Part shown: piece by piece, positions 6,645-14,865 of the stretch
How the letters are laid out: every line of letters begins with the position of its first letter
Numbering within the stretch: position 1 is the first letter of the stretch
From: an uncultured Bacteroidales bacterium
Lineage (GTDB): Bacteria; Bacteroidota; Bacteroidia; Bacteroidales; Muribaculaceae
Direction: 5' to 3'
Length of the DNA: 37,210 bases
Assembly: GCA_900554345.1 (NCBI GenBank)
Contig: USHH01000001.1
Span: forward strand, 1-37,210
Translations under genes and position numbers: made by a program
The notes under the pieces: generated by a model
Databases searched by the model: none
What the model saw: the letters and a program-made list of their open reading frames with translations, nothing else
Told to the model about the DNA's origin: nothing

Positions 6645-7262
6645 ATGGGCTATATCGATTTCTATAAGCAATGGCGAGAGGTGGGTTGTTTTTCAATCCA
6701 TCAGGTTCTTGCATGGTATCCCGATTTTAACCTGCACAATATCAGCAATTGGATTAAGAAAGGATATATTATGAAGCTGCGAAACGGTTGGTATGCGTTT
6801 CATGAATGCCTGTCGCTCCCTGACTTCCAGCAGTATATTGCCAACAGGATATACCGGCCATCATATATAAGCCTTCACACAGCATTGTCGCATTACGGCA
6901 TGATTCCGGAGGAAGTGATGAAAACAACGTCAGTCACTACATTAAAAACCGCTGAGTTTAAGAATGCATTTGGTGTGTATGCCTATCAGATGGTGAAACG
7001 GGAACTAATGTTCGGATATCAGCCAAAGCCCATGGCCGATGGCCGATCTATTCTTTTCGCCACGCCAGAGAAAGCATTGCTTGATCTTCTTTATCTTTAT
7101 CCCTTTTATGCCACGATGGATGATATGCAGGCTCTCCGGCTTGACGAAGACTACATGGCTGATGATTTCGACAGGCAGCTGTTTTTGCAATATTGCAAAC
7201 AGATAGATTCTCCGGCTCTAAGTCATCGAGCTGAAATGTTGATAAAAGCATACGATTTATGA
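6645..7262 (+). CDS. abiEi: AbiEi-family antitoxin / transcriptional regulator
   Basis: A 205-residue protein of the AbiEi type, the antitoxin of type IV toxin-antitoxin systems. The N-terminal part (about residues 1-55) is a winged helix, with FSIHQVLAWYPDF, the recognition region NISNWIKKGYI and the wing KLRNGWYAF. The middle has the family's YISLHTALSHYGMIPE segment and FATPEKALLDLLYL. These antitoxins repress their own operon and counter AbiEii without stably binding it. The stop overlaps the toxin start by 4 nt (ATGA). It has its own consensus promoter. Confidence 0.85.
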   Translation: MGYIDFYKQWREVGCFSIHQVLAWYPDFNLHNISNWIKKGYIMKLRNGWYAFHECLSLPDFQQYIANRIYRPSYISLHTALSHYGMIPEEVMKTTSVTTLKTAEFKNAFGVYAYQMVKRELMFGYQPKPMADGRSILFATPEKALLDLLYLYPFYATMDDMQALRLDEDYMADDFDRQLFLQYCKQIDSPALSHRAEMLIKAYDL

Positions 7263-8047
7263 TAGATTTAAAGTACATCTCCGGTTTCTTCCCGGCTTCT
7301 CTCCGCGACAATCCTAATTATGCCAAGCACATGGTGAAGGAATATATCCAGCTCATGGTGCTCGACTACCTCTCAGCGACTCCCTATATCAAGAAACTTG
7401 CCTTTATAGGTGGCACCAATCTCCGCCTGATAAAGGGAATAGACCGCTGGTCGGAGGATCTGGATTTCGATTGTCGCGACATGACGAAAGAGCAATTTAT
7501 GGAAATGACGGATGACGTTATAGGATTTCTCAGGAGAAGCAGGCTGAATGCGCAGCCAAAAGACAAGGAAAATCCCAAACTTACCGCATTCCGTAGAAAC
7601 ATCTATTTTCCACAGCTTCTTTTCGACCTGCAACTGACTGGACATAAAGATGAACGTTTCCTGTTGAAGATAGAAGTGCAGGACCAGGGTATACCCTATG
7701 AGCCGGTGATGGTGAACGTAAAGGGATGCGGTTTTTTCTTTCCGTTGCCTGTTCCACCCGACAGTATATTGCTGTCTATGAAATTGTCGGCACTCCTCGC
7801 AAGAGCGAAGGGACGGGATTTCTATGATGCGATGTACCTGCTTTCAATCACAGTGCCGGATTACCAATACCTGAAAATCAGAGCAGGTGTAGGCAATCTT
7901 GATGAATTGAAAAAAGCTATCGCGCAGCTTCTCTCAAAAACAGACCTTGGCATTAAGAAAAAGGATTTCGAGCATTTGCTGTTCAACAACAGCAACAGCG
8001 ATAAAATACTTCGCTTTGCTGACTTCATGGATTCAATCACTTCTTGA
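7259..8047 (+). CDS. abiEii: AbiEii-family nucleotidyltransferase toxin
   Basis: A 262-residue nucleotidyltransferase of the AbiEii/AbiGii toxin family (type IV TA). The catalytic core is visible: FIGGTNLRLIKG followed by RWSEDLDFD, the GG(S/T)-x-DxD pattern of Pol-beta-like transferases at about residues 50-73, then LKIEVQDQG and the KLSALLARAKGRDFYD motif near residues 175-190. AbiEii enzymes block growth by transferring nucleotides, GTP in the original and tRNA ends in relatives; the exact target here is unknown. It is coupled to the antitoxin by a 4-nt overlap. All key residues are intact, so the pair appears functional, as phage abortive-infection or locus-stability module. Confidence 0.88.
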   Translation: MIDLKYISGFFPASLRDNPNYAKHMVKEYIQLMVLDYLSATPYIKKLAFIGGTNLRLIKGIDRWSEDLDFDCRDMTKEQFMEMTDDVIGFLRRSRLNAQPKDKENPKLTAFRRNIYFPQLLFDLQLTGHKDERFLLKIEVQDQGIPYEPVMVNVKGCGFFFPLPVPPDSILLSMKLSALLARAKGRDFYDAMYLLSITVPDYQYLKIRAGVGNLDELKKAIAQLLSKTDLGIKKKDFEHLLFNNSNSDKILRFADFMDSITS

Positions 8048-8113
8048 ATCCGGCTTCTCACTTGAAAATTCATAGTACACGTACAAATAATCTCTGCATT
8101 ATATAGAAACATG

Positions 8114-8143
8114 ATCGCCCGGCAGCCGGAGCTGTCGGGCGAT
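8114..8143. terminator. Bidirectional terminator hairpin
   Basis: A 13-bp stem, ATCGCCCGGCAGC (8114-8126) with 8131-8143 and one G-T wobble, has a CGGA loop. It sits between the convergent ends of abiEii and the lipoprotein gene. Confidence 0.75.
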
Positions 8144-8168
8144 TCGTATCTGTAGGTGTCGCAGTCGC

Positions 8169-9008
8169 TTACCAGGCGAAGGTGTAGACGTCTTCGGGAT
8201 AGCTTACCTCCCAGAACTTCACGGGAAGGTTGTTGGTGTTGAATTCCCAGCCGTAGGTCTCGCTGTTGGTGTAGTCGGAGCCTCCCTCGGTCGATTTCTC
8301 TGTGTAGCCCATCGGCAGGTTCTTCGTGGAGCGGCCGAGCAGCCCTGCGAAGTAGGCGGCCGACATCTCGTCCATGTCTATCTGGAACATGTCGTCGAAG
8401 AGCATGATGTTGCCCTTGTTGGCTACCGCCGACTTGAAGCTGTCGTTGGTGTAGGCGAAGGTGTATTCGCGGTGGTCGCCGTCTTCCTCGTCCTGTGTCA
8501 CCTTGGTGATGTCGCCGTCGGTATAGGCGATCTTGAAGTCATGGCCCCCCTCGCTGCGCTGCAGGCGCGTCAGCTGGCCGTCGGCGTTATACTCGAAGCG
8601 CCAGGTGGCGGTGCCGTCCTCCTTGTCGAGATACTCCTGGAGGGCGTAGGTCACGAAGCCGTATTCGTTGAGCTGCATGTAGATGTCGCTGCCGTCATCG
8701 CTGTGGCCGTCGTTGTAGCGGCAGCTCATCTTTACGCTGAAATCGATGGCGCGGGTGAACTTGCCGTATTCGAATGTGATCACCTCATCGCCATCGGTGA
8801 TTTTTGTCACCTGGCCCTTGTCGTTGGTGGTGAAGGTGGCGCCGTCGATATTGGCGGGAAGACCCTGGGTCAGCACGTTGCCGTAGCCGGGCTCCACGGG
8901 ATTCTCGGGCGTGGGTTCGTCCTTCTCTTTGTTGTCGTCGCTGCAGCCTGTGGCCACGACTGCGAGAGCCATGAAGCCGAATGAGGCGAATCTGAAAAAT
9001 TTGTTCAT
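8169..9008 (-). CDS. DUF4595-like lipoprotein
   Basis: A 279-residue lipoprotein. The start is placed at ATG 9008 (MNKFFRFASFGFMALAVVATGC), which gives a standard lipobox (VATGC, Cys about 22) followed by the acidic SDDNKEKDE export signal typical of Bacteroidetes surface lipoproteins. The frame is open a further 12 codons upstream but those would spoil the signal peptide. The body has repeated beta-hairpin phrases such as GQVTKITDGDEVITFEYG and YNADGQLTRLQRSEGG, similar to YD/RHS-type repeats found in DUF4595 proteins. No enzyme signature was seen. It is transcribed alone from a promoter near 9160 with a long structured leader. Confidence 0.75.
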   Translation of the reverse strand: MNKFFRFASFGFMALAVVATGCSDDNKEKDEPTPENPVEPGYGNVLTQGLPANIDGATFTTNDKGQVTKITDGDEVITFEYGKFTRAIDFSVKMSCRYNDGHSDDGSDIYMQLNEYGFVTYALQEYLDKEDGTATWRFEYNADGQLTRLQRSEGGHDFKIAYTDGDITKVTQDEEDGDHREYTFAYTNDSFKSAVANKGNIMLFDDMFQIDMDEMSAAYFAGLLGRSTKNLPMGYTEKSTEGGSDYTNSETYGWEFNTNNLPVKFWEVSYPEDVYTFAW

Positions 9009-9060
9009 AATGGTTTTTCTGCTTCGGGACCCTCTCTTCTGCATGTTTGGATGAAATCAG

Positions 9061-9101
9061 AGGATACGGGGGTCCGGGCCTTTTGACAGGCCACGTATCC
9101 T
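9061..9101 (-). other. Structured 5' leader of the lipoprotein mRNA
   Basis: Outer stem AGGATACG (9061-9068) pairs with CGTATCCT (9094-9101), and an inner GGCC (9077-9080) pairs with 9089-9092. It lies in the roughly 140-nt leader between the promoter and the lipoprotein start. No known riboswitch class was recognised. Confidence 0.45.
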
Positions 9102-9156
9102 GTATTATTAATGTCGGTTCTCCCGGCTGGGAGAGGCTTTTTCAGGAAAGCGCCGG

Positions 9157-9164
9157 CAAAATTA
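9157..9164 (-). promoter_or_regulatory. -7 element of the lipoprotein gene
   Basis: TAATTTTG on the minus strand matches the -7 consensus. No TTTG is present at the right -33 distance, so the promoter is less certain than the others. The rest of 9009-9350 holds no gene. Confidence 0.5.
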
Positions 9165-9296
9165 CAAAAAAAACGGAAATCCTGGCGTGTCGGCAAATTA
9201 AAAGAATACCAAAGGATATTGAAAAACATTAATGGCGGGTTTCATTATTGCCTTGCGTCCTGTGGGGCATGTCGTGTCGGGGATGCTTCGGGTGTG

Positions 9297-9350
9297 GGCG
9301 CGGCTCCTTGCTCATCCTGAAGCCGGTGGCGCGCCTCCGTGAGCCGCGCC
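9297..9350. repeat. 10-bp inverted repeat upstream of the recombinase promoter
   Basis: GGCGCGGCTC (9297-9306) and GAGCCGCGCC (9341-9350) are perfect inverted arms around 34 bases. The right arm touches the putative -33 box TTTG (9351-9354) of the recombinase gene, so it may be an operator or a terminator shielding that promoter. Confidence 0.5.
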
Positions 9351-9382
9351 TTTGACGGTTACGGGCATTGTCGGTCATATTG
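9351..9382 (+). promoter_or_regulatory. Putative promoter of the recombinase
   Basis: TTTG (9351-9354), a 20-bp spacer and TCATATTG (9375-9382), which has two mismatches to TAnnTTTG. The ATG follows at 9413. Confidence 0.4.
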
Positions 9383-9412
9383 TAAAGGCGGAAACACCAA
9401 AACAATCATATA

Positions 9413-10621
9413 ATGGCTACAGTAAAAATAAGATTCAGGGCGTCGGCCAATCCCGGCAATGCAGGGACTCTATACTATCAGCTCATCCACAATCGTGTCG
9501 TCAGGCAGATATCCACGGATTACAGGTTGTATCCCGATGAATGGGACACGGCGGGGTCAAGGATTGTCATGCCGGCGGCCTGCGACGACAGCAGGAAAAG
9601 ATATCTGTCGTCGGTCCACGAGGGGTTGATGGCGGGCATGTCATGTCTGTCAGGCATAATAGGGCGGCTGGAGAGCTCGGGAAGACAGTATCATGCCGAC
9701 AGGGTGGTGGAGCTTTACCGCTCATATGCCGGCGACTGCGGTTTCATATCGTTTGCCAACGGCCTCATCGGCCGTATGTCGCAGATCGGTAAAGACCGTA
9801 CCGCCGCGAGATATGCGACCTCCATCAGCAGTTTCAGCCGCTTCCGCAGGGAGTGCGACGTGCCGATAGGGAGCATGGACTCGGGGCTCATGTCGGAATA
9901 TGAGCAGTGGCTCAGGAACACCGGGGTATGCAAGAACACCAGTTCGTTCTATATGCGCAATCTCCGTGCCATCTACAATCGTGCGGTAGATGGCGGCCTT
10001 GCAGTGCAGCGCATGCCGTTTCGGCATGTCTACACGGGAATCGACAAGACGGTGAAGCGGGCGCTTTCGGCCAAGGCGATCAGGGAGATAAGGAATCTTG
10101 ACCTCAGCCGGTGGCCACAGCTCGACTACGCACGCGATCTCTTCATGTTTTCCTTCTACACGCGGGGAATGTCGTTTATCGACATGGCCTTCCTGCGGAA
10201 GAAAGACCTTCACGGGGGCATATTGAGCTATCGCCGGAAGAAAACCAGCCAGCTGCTGTTTGTCAAATGGGAGGCGCCGATGCAGCGTATCGTCGACAAA
10301 TACGATACGGGCAACAGCCAGTATCTGCTCCCCATCATCAAGGACAACGGCGCGGACAGCCGCACGCAATATGTCAGCACGGCGCATCTTGTCAACGAGA
10401 GGCTGAAGAAGATAGGCGAGCGCCTCGGTCTGGAGATTCCATTGACCAGCTATGTGGCGCGCCACTCATGGGCAAGCATAGCGAGAAGCAGCAACATACC
10501 TGTATCGATAATAAGCGAGGCGATGGGGCATGATTCCGAGAGCACGACAAGAATCTATCTGGCCTCGCTCGACACCTCGACGGTCGACGAAGCCAATTCC
10601 ATTGTGATGAGTGCTGTGTGA
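9413..10621 (+). CDS. Tyrosine recombinase, probable promoter invertase
   Basis: A 402-residue tyrosine site-specific recombinase of the Bacteroidetes type. It has an N-terminal Arm/SAM-like domain (about 1-100), a core-binding domain (about 105-205) and the catalytic domain (about 220-395). Catalytic residues seen are Arg in FYTRGMSFIDM, Arg-His in SYVARHSWAS, His in MGHDSESTTRIY and the nucleophile Tyr in RIYLAS. The first His of the HxxRH box is Tyr, normal for this group. It stands alone with no other element genes, 80 bp from a segment bounded by perfect 23-bp inverted repeats ahead of the fimbrial operon. A local invertase role is therefore more likely than integration of an element. 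Confidence 0.88.
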   Translation: MATVKIRFRASANPGNAGTLYYQLIHNRVVRQISTDYRLYPDEWDTAGSRIVMPAACDDSRKRYLSSVHEGLMAGMSCLSGIIGRLESSGRQYHADRVVELYRSYAGDCGFISFANGLIGRMSQIGKDRTAARYATSISSFSRFRRECDVPIGSMDSGLMSEYEQWLRNTGVCKNTSSFYMRNLRAIYNRAVDGGLAVQRMPFRHVYTGIDKTVKRALSAKAIREIRNLDLSRWPQLDYARDLFMFSFYTRGMSFIDMAFLRKKDLHGGILSYRRKKTSQLLFVKWEAPMQRIVDKYDTGNSQYLLPIIKDNGADSRTQYVSTAHLVNERLKKIGERLGLEIPLTSYVARHSWASIARSSNIPVSIISEAMGHDSESTTRIYLASLDTSTVDEANSIVMSAV

Positions 10622-10632
10622 GAAAACGGTGG

Positions 10633-10661
10633 CGGGGCGTACCGGCCTGTGTGGCGCCCCG
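10633..10661. terminator. Hairpin after the recombinase gene
   Basis: CGGGGCG (10633-10639) pairs with CGCCCCG (10655-10661). It can end recombinase transcription, and could also stop leftward transcription coming out of the invertible segment. Confidence 0.5.
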
Positions 10662-10701
10662 TGCTTCATGAAACGGTTCAGGTGACTGTGATTCCCGTAA
10701 C

Positions 10702-10724
10702 TCTCTCCTTAAGAGAAGTATCCG
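10702..10724 (+). repeat. Left inverted repeat of invertible segment (IRL)
   Basis: A 23-bp sequence beginning TCTCTCCTTAAGAG and ending AGTATCCG. It is an exact reverse complement of 10878-10900. A near-palindromic core centres on CTTAAG. Confidence 0.9.
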
Positions 10725-10728
10725 AATG

Positions 10729-10736
10729 CAAATTTA
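10729..10736 (-). promoter_or_regulatory. -7 element inside the invertible segment, pointing away from the operon
   Basis: TAAATTTG on the minus strand, 4 bp inside the left repeat, matches TAnnTTTG. No TTTG is found about 20 bp upstream, so the -33 region is weak. In this orientation it faces the recombinase 3' end, hence OFF for the fimbriae. Confidence 0.6.
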
Positions 10737-10877
10737 CAAAAAAATTCGGGAACGCACCTCATTTTTAATAAAAATTTGCTGTTTTGCGGCGTCCGGACCG
10801 GGCGAGTCAGGCAGGCCTGTTATGCCGTTTATGCCGGAGTGAGTATTCAACTGACTGTTTTTCAACAGATACGGTTC

Positions 10878-10900
10878 CGGATACTTCTCTTAAGGAGAGA
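10878..10900 (-). repeat. Right inverted repeat of invertible segment (IRR)
   Basis: Exact reverse complement of 10702-10724. Just outside it, TAGCTTTA (10903-10910) is one base off a -7 element, so weak basal expression of the fimbrial operon cannot be excluded. Confidence 0.9.
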
Positions 10901-10934
10901 AATAGCTTTATTGACATAATAAAATCGAACGATA

Positions 10935-11519
10935 ATGAAACAAGTCTTTGTGCTGCTTGCTGTCATAATTGCCGGTGCAGGTCTGGCTGCCAGAGCGCAG
11001 AATCTGGCGGTGAAGACCAATCTGCTCTCTGATGCGGTGCTGAGCCCTAATCTGGGCCTGGAAGCGGGGCTGGCTCCTAAATGGACGCTTGATGTCTCGG
11101 GACAGCTCAACGCCTGGACACTCTCTCACGACAGACGATGGAAGCATTGGGCGGCGCAGCCTGAAATACGATACTGGCTGTGCGACCGTTTCGGATCGCA
11201 TTTCCTGGGAGCGCATATCCACGGCGGCCAGTTCAATTTCGGAGGCTTCGACGGTCTGGTCGACTTCCTCGGAACAGATGCCCGCAAACTGAAGGATTCC
11301 CGCTATCAGGGCTGGTTTGTGGGTGCCGGCGTGGCCTATGGCTACGCATGGATACTCGGCCGGCACTGGAATCTCGAGGCGGAGATCGGTTTCGGTTACT
11401 CTTTCGTGCGTTACGATGTCTTCCGTTGCGCGGGATGCGGCAAGAAGGTGGCCTCCGACAAGACGCATCATTATGTGGGGCCGACGAAGGCCGCCCTCAA
11501 TCTGGTTTATGTATTCTAA
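10935..11519 (+). CDS. DUF3575 outer-membrane protein, first gene of fimbrial operon
   Basis: A 194-residue protein with a signal peptide cut near AARAQ|N (about residue 22). The mature part begins LAVKTNLLSDAVLSPNLGLEAGLAP, the DUF3575 hallmark, and continues with alternating aromatic strands suggesting an eight-stranded beta-barrel of the outer membrane, ending in VYVF with a terminal aromatic residue. A CAGCGKK segment near residue 170 gives two cysteines in a loop. DUF3575 and DUF3868 genes commonly open Bacteroidales Mfa/FimA-type fimbrial operons; their role in assembly is not settled. It is 35 bp downstream of the invertible segment and 12 nt before the DUF3868 gene. Confidence 0.8.
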   Translation: MKQVFVLLAVIIAGAGLAARAQNLAVKTNLLSDAVLSPNLGLEAGLAPKWTLDVSGQLNAWTLSHDRRWKHWAAQPEIRYWLCDRFGSHFLGAHIHGGQFNFGGFDGLVDFLGTDARKLKDSRYQGWFVGAGVAYGYAWILGRHWNLEAEIGFGYSFVRYDVFRCAGCGKKVASDKTHHYVGPTKAALNLVYVF

Positions 11520-11531
11520 TTCGCGACGATA

Positions 11532-12962
11532 ATGAAAATGACCAACTTCATGATATTGGCTGCGCTGCCCTGCATCTGCAGTGTGGCGGAAGCGTATGCG
11601 CAGCCAGCCGGGAACATCGTCCCGGGAGTCGCCGTCGACAGGCTGGCCATCGGCCGCGAGGGGAGGTGGCTCGATGTGGCGGTCGACATGGATCTGAGCG
11701 GTCTCGACGTGTCGTCCAACAGGGCCGTGGTGATCACACCCCGCCTTGTGAACGGCACCGACTCGCTCGACCTTCCCTCTGTGGGGATATACGGCCGGCG
11801 CAGGTATTATTATTATGTGCGCAACGGCATCAACGCGATATCCGGAGAGGGGGAGAGGGTCTACAGGGCATCCGACAGGCCCGACAGCGTGGCCTACGCC
11901 ACCCTTGCCGAATACCGCGACTGGATGGACGGCGCCACCCTCATGCTCCATCGAAGCGACTGGGGATGCTGCAACGGACTGCTGGCCGAATACGACGGCG
12001 CCGTGGGGCGCCATCGAGAGGCTTTCTTCCCCGACCTGGTGTTTGTGCAGCCGAAGGGGGAGATCGAGAAGACCCGCTCGCTGTCGGGCTCGGCCTTCAT
12101 TGACTTCCCCGTTGACCAGACGGTGATTTATCCCGACTACCGGCGCAATGCCGTCGAGCTGGGCCGCATACAGGCCACTATCGACTCTGTGCGCGAAGAC
12201 CCGGACGTGACCATCACCTCCGTGTGGCTGAAGGGCTTCGCCTCTCCCGAGAGCCCCTACAGCCACAACACGGAGCTTGCCATAGGGCGTACGGCCGCCC
12301 TTAAAAGACACATCGGGCAGCTCTATCACTTTGCCGACAGCATAATCCTGACCGACTACGAGCCGGAAGACTGGGAGGGGCTGCGGCGCTATGTGGAGCA
12401 GTCGAACATCGACCACCGCGCCGAGATCCTCGCCATTATCGACAGCGGCCTCGAGCCCGATGCGAGGGAGGCGAAGATAAAGAGGACTTATCCCGTGGAG
12501 TATCGCTTCATGCTTCAGAATTTCTATCCGGCCCTGCGCCACACCGACTACCGCATCGACTACAGCATACGCCGGTTTAGCGACGCGGAGGAGATCGAGC
12601 GCATCATGGCGAAGGAGCCGCAGAAGCTCAGCCTCGACGAGTTCTATATCGTGGCCGGGAGATATGAGCCAGGCACCGACCGGTTTACGGAGATCTTCGA
12701 CACCGCCGTGCGCCTGTATCCCGACGACGAGACCGCCAACCTCAATGCCGCAAACGCCGCGATCAGGCGGGATGATTTTGCGATGGCGCGCCGCTATCTC
12801 GACAGGGCCGGAGCCTCCGCCGAGGCGGCATACGCCCGCGCGGCCCTCGCCATCAGGGAAAAGGATTACGACACGGCGCGGCGCCTGCTGCGTGAGGCGC
12901 GCGACATGGGCCTCGCGAAGGCGGCCGAGACCCTCGGCGAGCTGGACGACAGGCTGAAATGA
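11532..12962 (+). CDS. DUF3868 protein with OmpA-like and TPR-like regions
   Basis: A 476-residue exported protein; signal peptide with cleavage likely after AYA (about residue 24). Residues about 30-140 fit DUF3868 (VDMDLSGLDVSSNRAVVITP and the RRRYYYYVRNG segment). Residues about 200-265 look OmpA-like (VWLKGFASPESPYSHNTELA, then GRTAALKRHI), so it may hold peptidoglycan. The last 90 residues are alanine-rich helical TPR-like repeats (NAANAAIRRDDFAMARRYL and ARAALAIREKDYDTARRLL). It is cotranscribed with DUF3575 and upstream of the major fimbrillin, and probably serves as a periplasmic anchor or assembly factor; that role is inferred. Confidence 0.8.
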   Translation: MKMTNFMILAALPCICSVAEAYAQPAGNIVPGVAVDRLAIGREGRWLDVAVDMDLSGLDVSSNRAVVITPRLVNGTDSLDLPSVGIYGRRRYYYYVRNGINAISGEGERVYRASDRPDSVAYATLAEYRDWMDGATLMLHRSDWGCCNGLLAEYDGAVGRHREAFFPDLVFVQPKGEIEKTRSLSGSAFIDFPVDQTVIYPDYRRNAVELGRIQATIDSVREDPDVTITSVWLKGFASPESPYSHNTELAIGRTAALKRHIGQLYHFADSIILTDYEPEDWEGLRRYVEQSNIDHRAEILAIIDSGLEPDAREAKIKRTYPVEYRFMLQNFYPALRHTDYRIDYSIRRFSDAEEIERIMAKEPQKLSLDEFYIVAGRYEPGTDRFTEIFDTAVRLYPDDETANLNAANAAIRRDDFAMARRYLDRAGASAEAAYARAALAIREKDYDTARRLLREARDMGLAKAAETLGELDDRLK

Positions 12963-13013
12963 CCATCAGCAATATAAAAGGAAAATATTTCAAAACAACC
13001 TAATAAAAAAACA

Positions 13014-14774
13014 ATGAAAAGAGATTTATTAATCATGTTCCTGCTGGCATCGCTGCTCGTCATGACGGGATGCTCGCAGGAGAACATCCCCGGCGGCGAC
13101 GACGGAGTCGAGGATGCGCAGACCAGCTACCTGGCCATCAATCTGCGGCCGGCCGACGAGTCGCCGACCCGCGCGGCAGACGGCTACGAGGACGGCGACC
13201 TAGTCGAGAACAATGTGAAGAACGTACGGTTCTACTTCTTTAATGCAGCAGGTGGCCCGGCCCTTGTCAACATCACTGAGACAGGCGGTTATGTCAACTA
13301 CTACGACTGGACTCCCGGCACTGCAGGGAAGGATCCAACCAATCCTGACGATGCCACCGATAAGGGAGATCAGAAAGAAGACGATGATAACACTGATGAC
13401 ATCGAGAGCAAGCTCACGGCCACAATCGTCATCAACACCGCAAAGGGAGACAAGGTGCCGAATATGGTGGCGGCTGTGATGAATCCTGCCAATCTACCAG
13501 CTGGATCCCAGCCACTCTCAAAGTTGAAGGAATTAGTTGCCGATTATGCCCTCCCCGCATATACTGGTGATGGCACATTCGTGATGTTCAATTCCATATA
13601 TAAGGGAGCCGATGGTAATGGGGCCGTGGCCATAAAAGGAGACAATCTCCAGAAGACAGCAACCTTAGCCAAGGCAAATCCGGTTACCATCTATGTGGAG
13701 CGCAGCGTGGCCAAGGTCAGGGTGACTCTCGATAATGACGTGGCTGCGGCAGGCACATCGAAGCTTGAGCTAAAGGATAAGGATGGTACCCCCATCAAGG
13801 TCGATGGCGACCAGGTTTACCTTAAGCTCGAAGGGTGGGGTCTCACCGCCGACACCAATGAGGGGAGGCTTGTGAAGAAAATCAATCCTACTTGGGATAA
13901 TGTCTGGTTCACTACCTACCGTAGTTTCTGGGCCATCAATTCAATGACTGCCGTTAACCGGTATCATGACTATGGGGATATCAAAAATGCAATAGGTACA
14001 AAAACCGTTAACAGTGGCACCACTACCATTACACCGGGCGCAGCGCTATATACCAATGAGAATGCTCAGCAAAATGACTATGACCCTAATACACAGGGTA
14101 AAGCACTGCAGCGCACCAAGGTGATTCTTAAGGGAACGCTCTGCAAGGCTAATGGCGATCCATTCACTATTGTGAGACACCTCGGCGTCCATTTCGCCGA
14201 CAATTATTCCGATACGGAAGCAGAAAATCTCAAGGTGCTTAAGAAGAGCATCCTCGATCAGCTGTCGGCAAGAGGATATAAGTATTATTATGACGATACG
14301 AATGCCGGCACCACAACGCGTAAGCAGATTGATGTCGAAGATCTCCAAATCACAATAGCAACTAAAGTTGAGACCGAGAACAGCAAGAACAACTGCTATG
14401 TATATGCTCAGCTTACTGACGCTGCGGCAGCAAAGACATGGTACACTGCGGAGACCGGCCCTGAGACGGCTGGCAAGGATGTAATCAACGGCAACCTGAA
14501 GAACAAGGATATCGTTGACTGGGCGCTGGTCTGGAACGGCGGCATGACATACTATTATTACGAGATCAAGCATCTTGAAAACCAGATAGGTGTGGTGCGC
14601 AACCATATATATGACACGACAGTGACCAAGATCGCCGGACTCGGCACTCCTGTCTACGATCCGACGCAGATCATCTATCCGGAGAAACCGGATCCCAACG
14701 ACCACTTCATCGCGGCCCAGATCATGATTCTCTCCTGGCGTATCGTGCCAAGCAATAATGAGCTTGAATGGTAA
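13014..14774 (+). CDS. Mfa1-family major fimbrial subunit (fimbrillin)
   Basis: A 586-residue lipoprotein precursor. The signal peptide ends in a lipobox (LVMTGC, Cys20). After it comes the short pro-region up to SPTRAA, where Arg53 is placed as in FimA/Mfa1 precursors that are cut by an Arg-specific protease so the strand can be exchanged during polymerisation. The N-terminal domain includes VKNVRFYFFNA and IVINTAKGDKVPNMVAAVMNP; the sequence VERSVAKVRVTL marks the second domain. The C-terminus IMILSWRIVPSNNELEW is the typical Mfa1 terminal strand. It is longer than P. gingivalis Mfa1. A hairpin follows the gene, which may raise its level over the downstream minor subunits. Confidence 0.87.
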   Translation: MKRDLLIMFLLASLLVMTGCSQENIPGGDDGVEDAQTSYLAINLRPADESPTRAADGYEDGDLVENNVKNVRFYFFNAAGGPALVNITETGGYVNYYDWTPGTAGKDPTNPDDATDKGDQKEDDDNTDDIESKLTATIVINTAKGDKVPNMVAAVMNPANLPAGSQPLSKLKELVADYALPAYTGDGTFVMFNSIYKGADGNGAVAIKGDNLQKTATLAKANPVTIYVERSVAKVRVTLDNDVAAAGTSKLELKDKDGTPIKVDGDQVYLKLEGWGLTADTNEGRLVKKINPTWDNVWFTTYRSFWAINSMTAVNRYHDYGDIKNAIGTKTVNSGTTTITPGAALYTNENAQQNDYDPNTQGKALQRTKVILKGTLCKANGDPFTIVRHLGVHFADNYSDTEAENLKVLKKSILDQLSARGYKYYYDDTNAGTTTRKQIDVEDLQITIATKVETENSKNNCYVYAQLTDAAAAKTWYTAETGPETAGKDVINGNLKNKDIVDWALVWNGGMTYYYYEIKHLENQIGVVRNHIYDTTVTKIAGLGTPVYDPTQIIYPEKPDPNDHFIAAQIMILSWRIVPSNNELEW

Positions 14775-14834
14775 GGACCGATATCTGAGGCGCCTGCCGG
14801 CGCTACTGATATGCTATGTGACTGATATATAAAA

Positions 14835-14865
14835 TGTGCGGGAGGCGTATCCCGTCTCCCGCACA
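14835..14865 (+). terminator. Partial terminator / processing hairpin after the fimbrillin
   Basis: TGTGCGGGAG (14835-14844) pairs perfectly with CTCCCGCACA (14856-14865) in the 250-bp gap before the anchor gene. There is no T tract, so it may give partial termination or protect the 3' end of the fimbrillin mRNA. A second small hairpin (TGCGGA-AAA-TCCGCA) stands at 14978-14992. Confidence 0.5.

Larger units (their letters stand above)
10702..10900. other. Invertible DNA segment (promoter switch)
   Basis: This 199-bp segment has perfect 23-bp inverted repeats around 153 bp without genes. It lies between a tyrosine recombinase and the first fimbrial gene, whose ATG is 35 bp past the right repeat. 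The interior carries an outward -7 element at its left edge. Inversion would move that element to 10866-10873 on the plus strand, with transcription starting inside the right repeat and a leader of about 55 nt. The design is that of Bacteroidales phase-variable promoters. That inversion happens is inferred. Confidence 0.85.

Noticed and set aside
9413..10900. An integrative element carrying the fimbrial genes with the recombinase as integrase
   Set aside because: No attachment-site direct repeats, relaxase, replication or transfer genes were seen; the perfect inverted repeats next to the gene fit a local invertase better.
10908..12542. A 544-codon minus-strand open frame opposite the DUF3575 and DUF3868 genes
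   Set aside because: It is antisense to two genes with signal peptides and family matches; its protein has no family signature and only reflects GC-rich codon bias.
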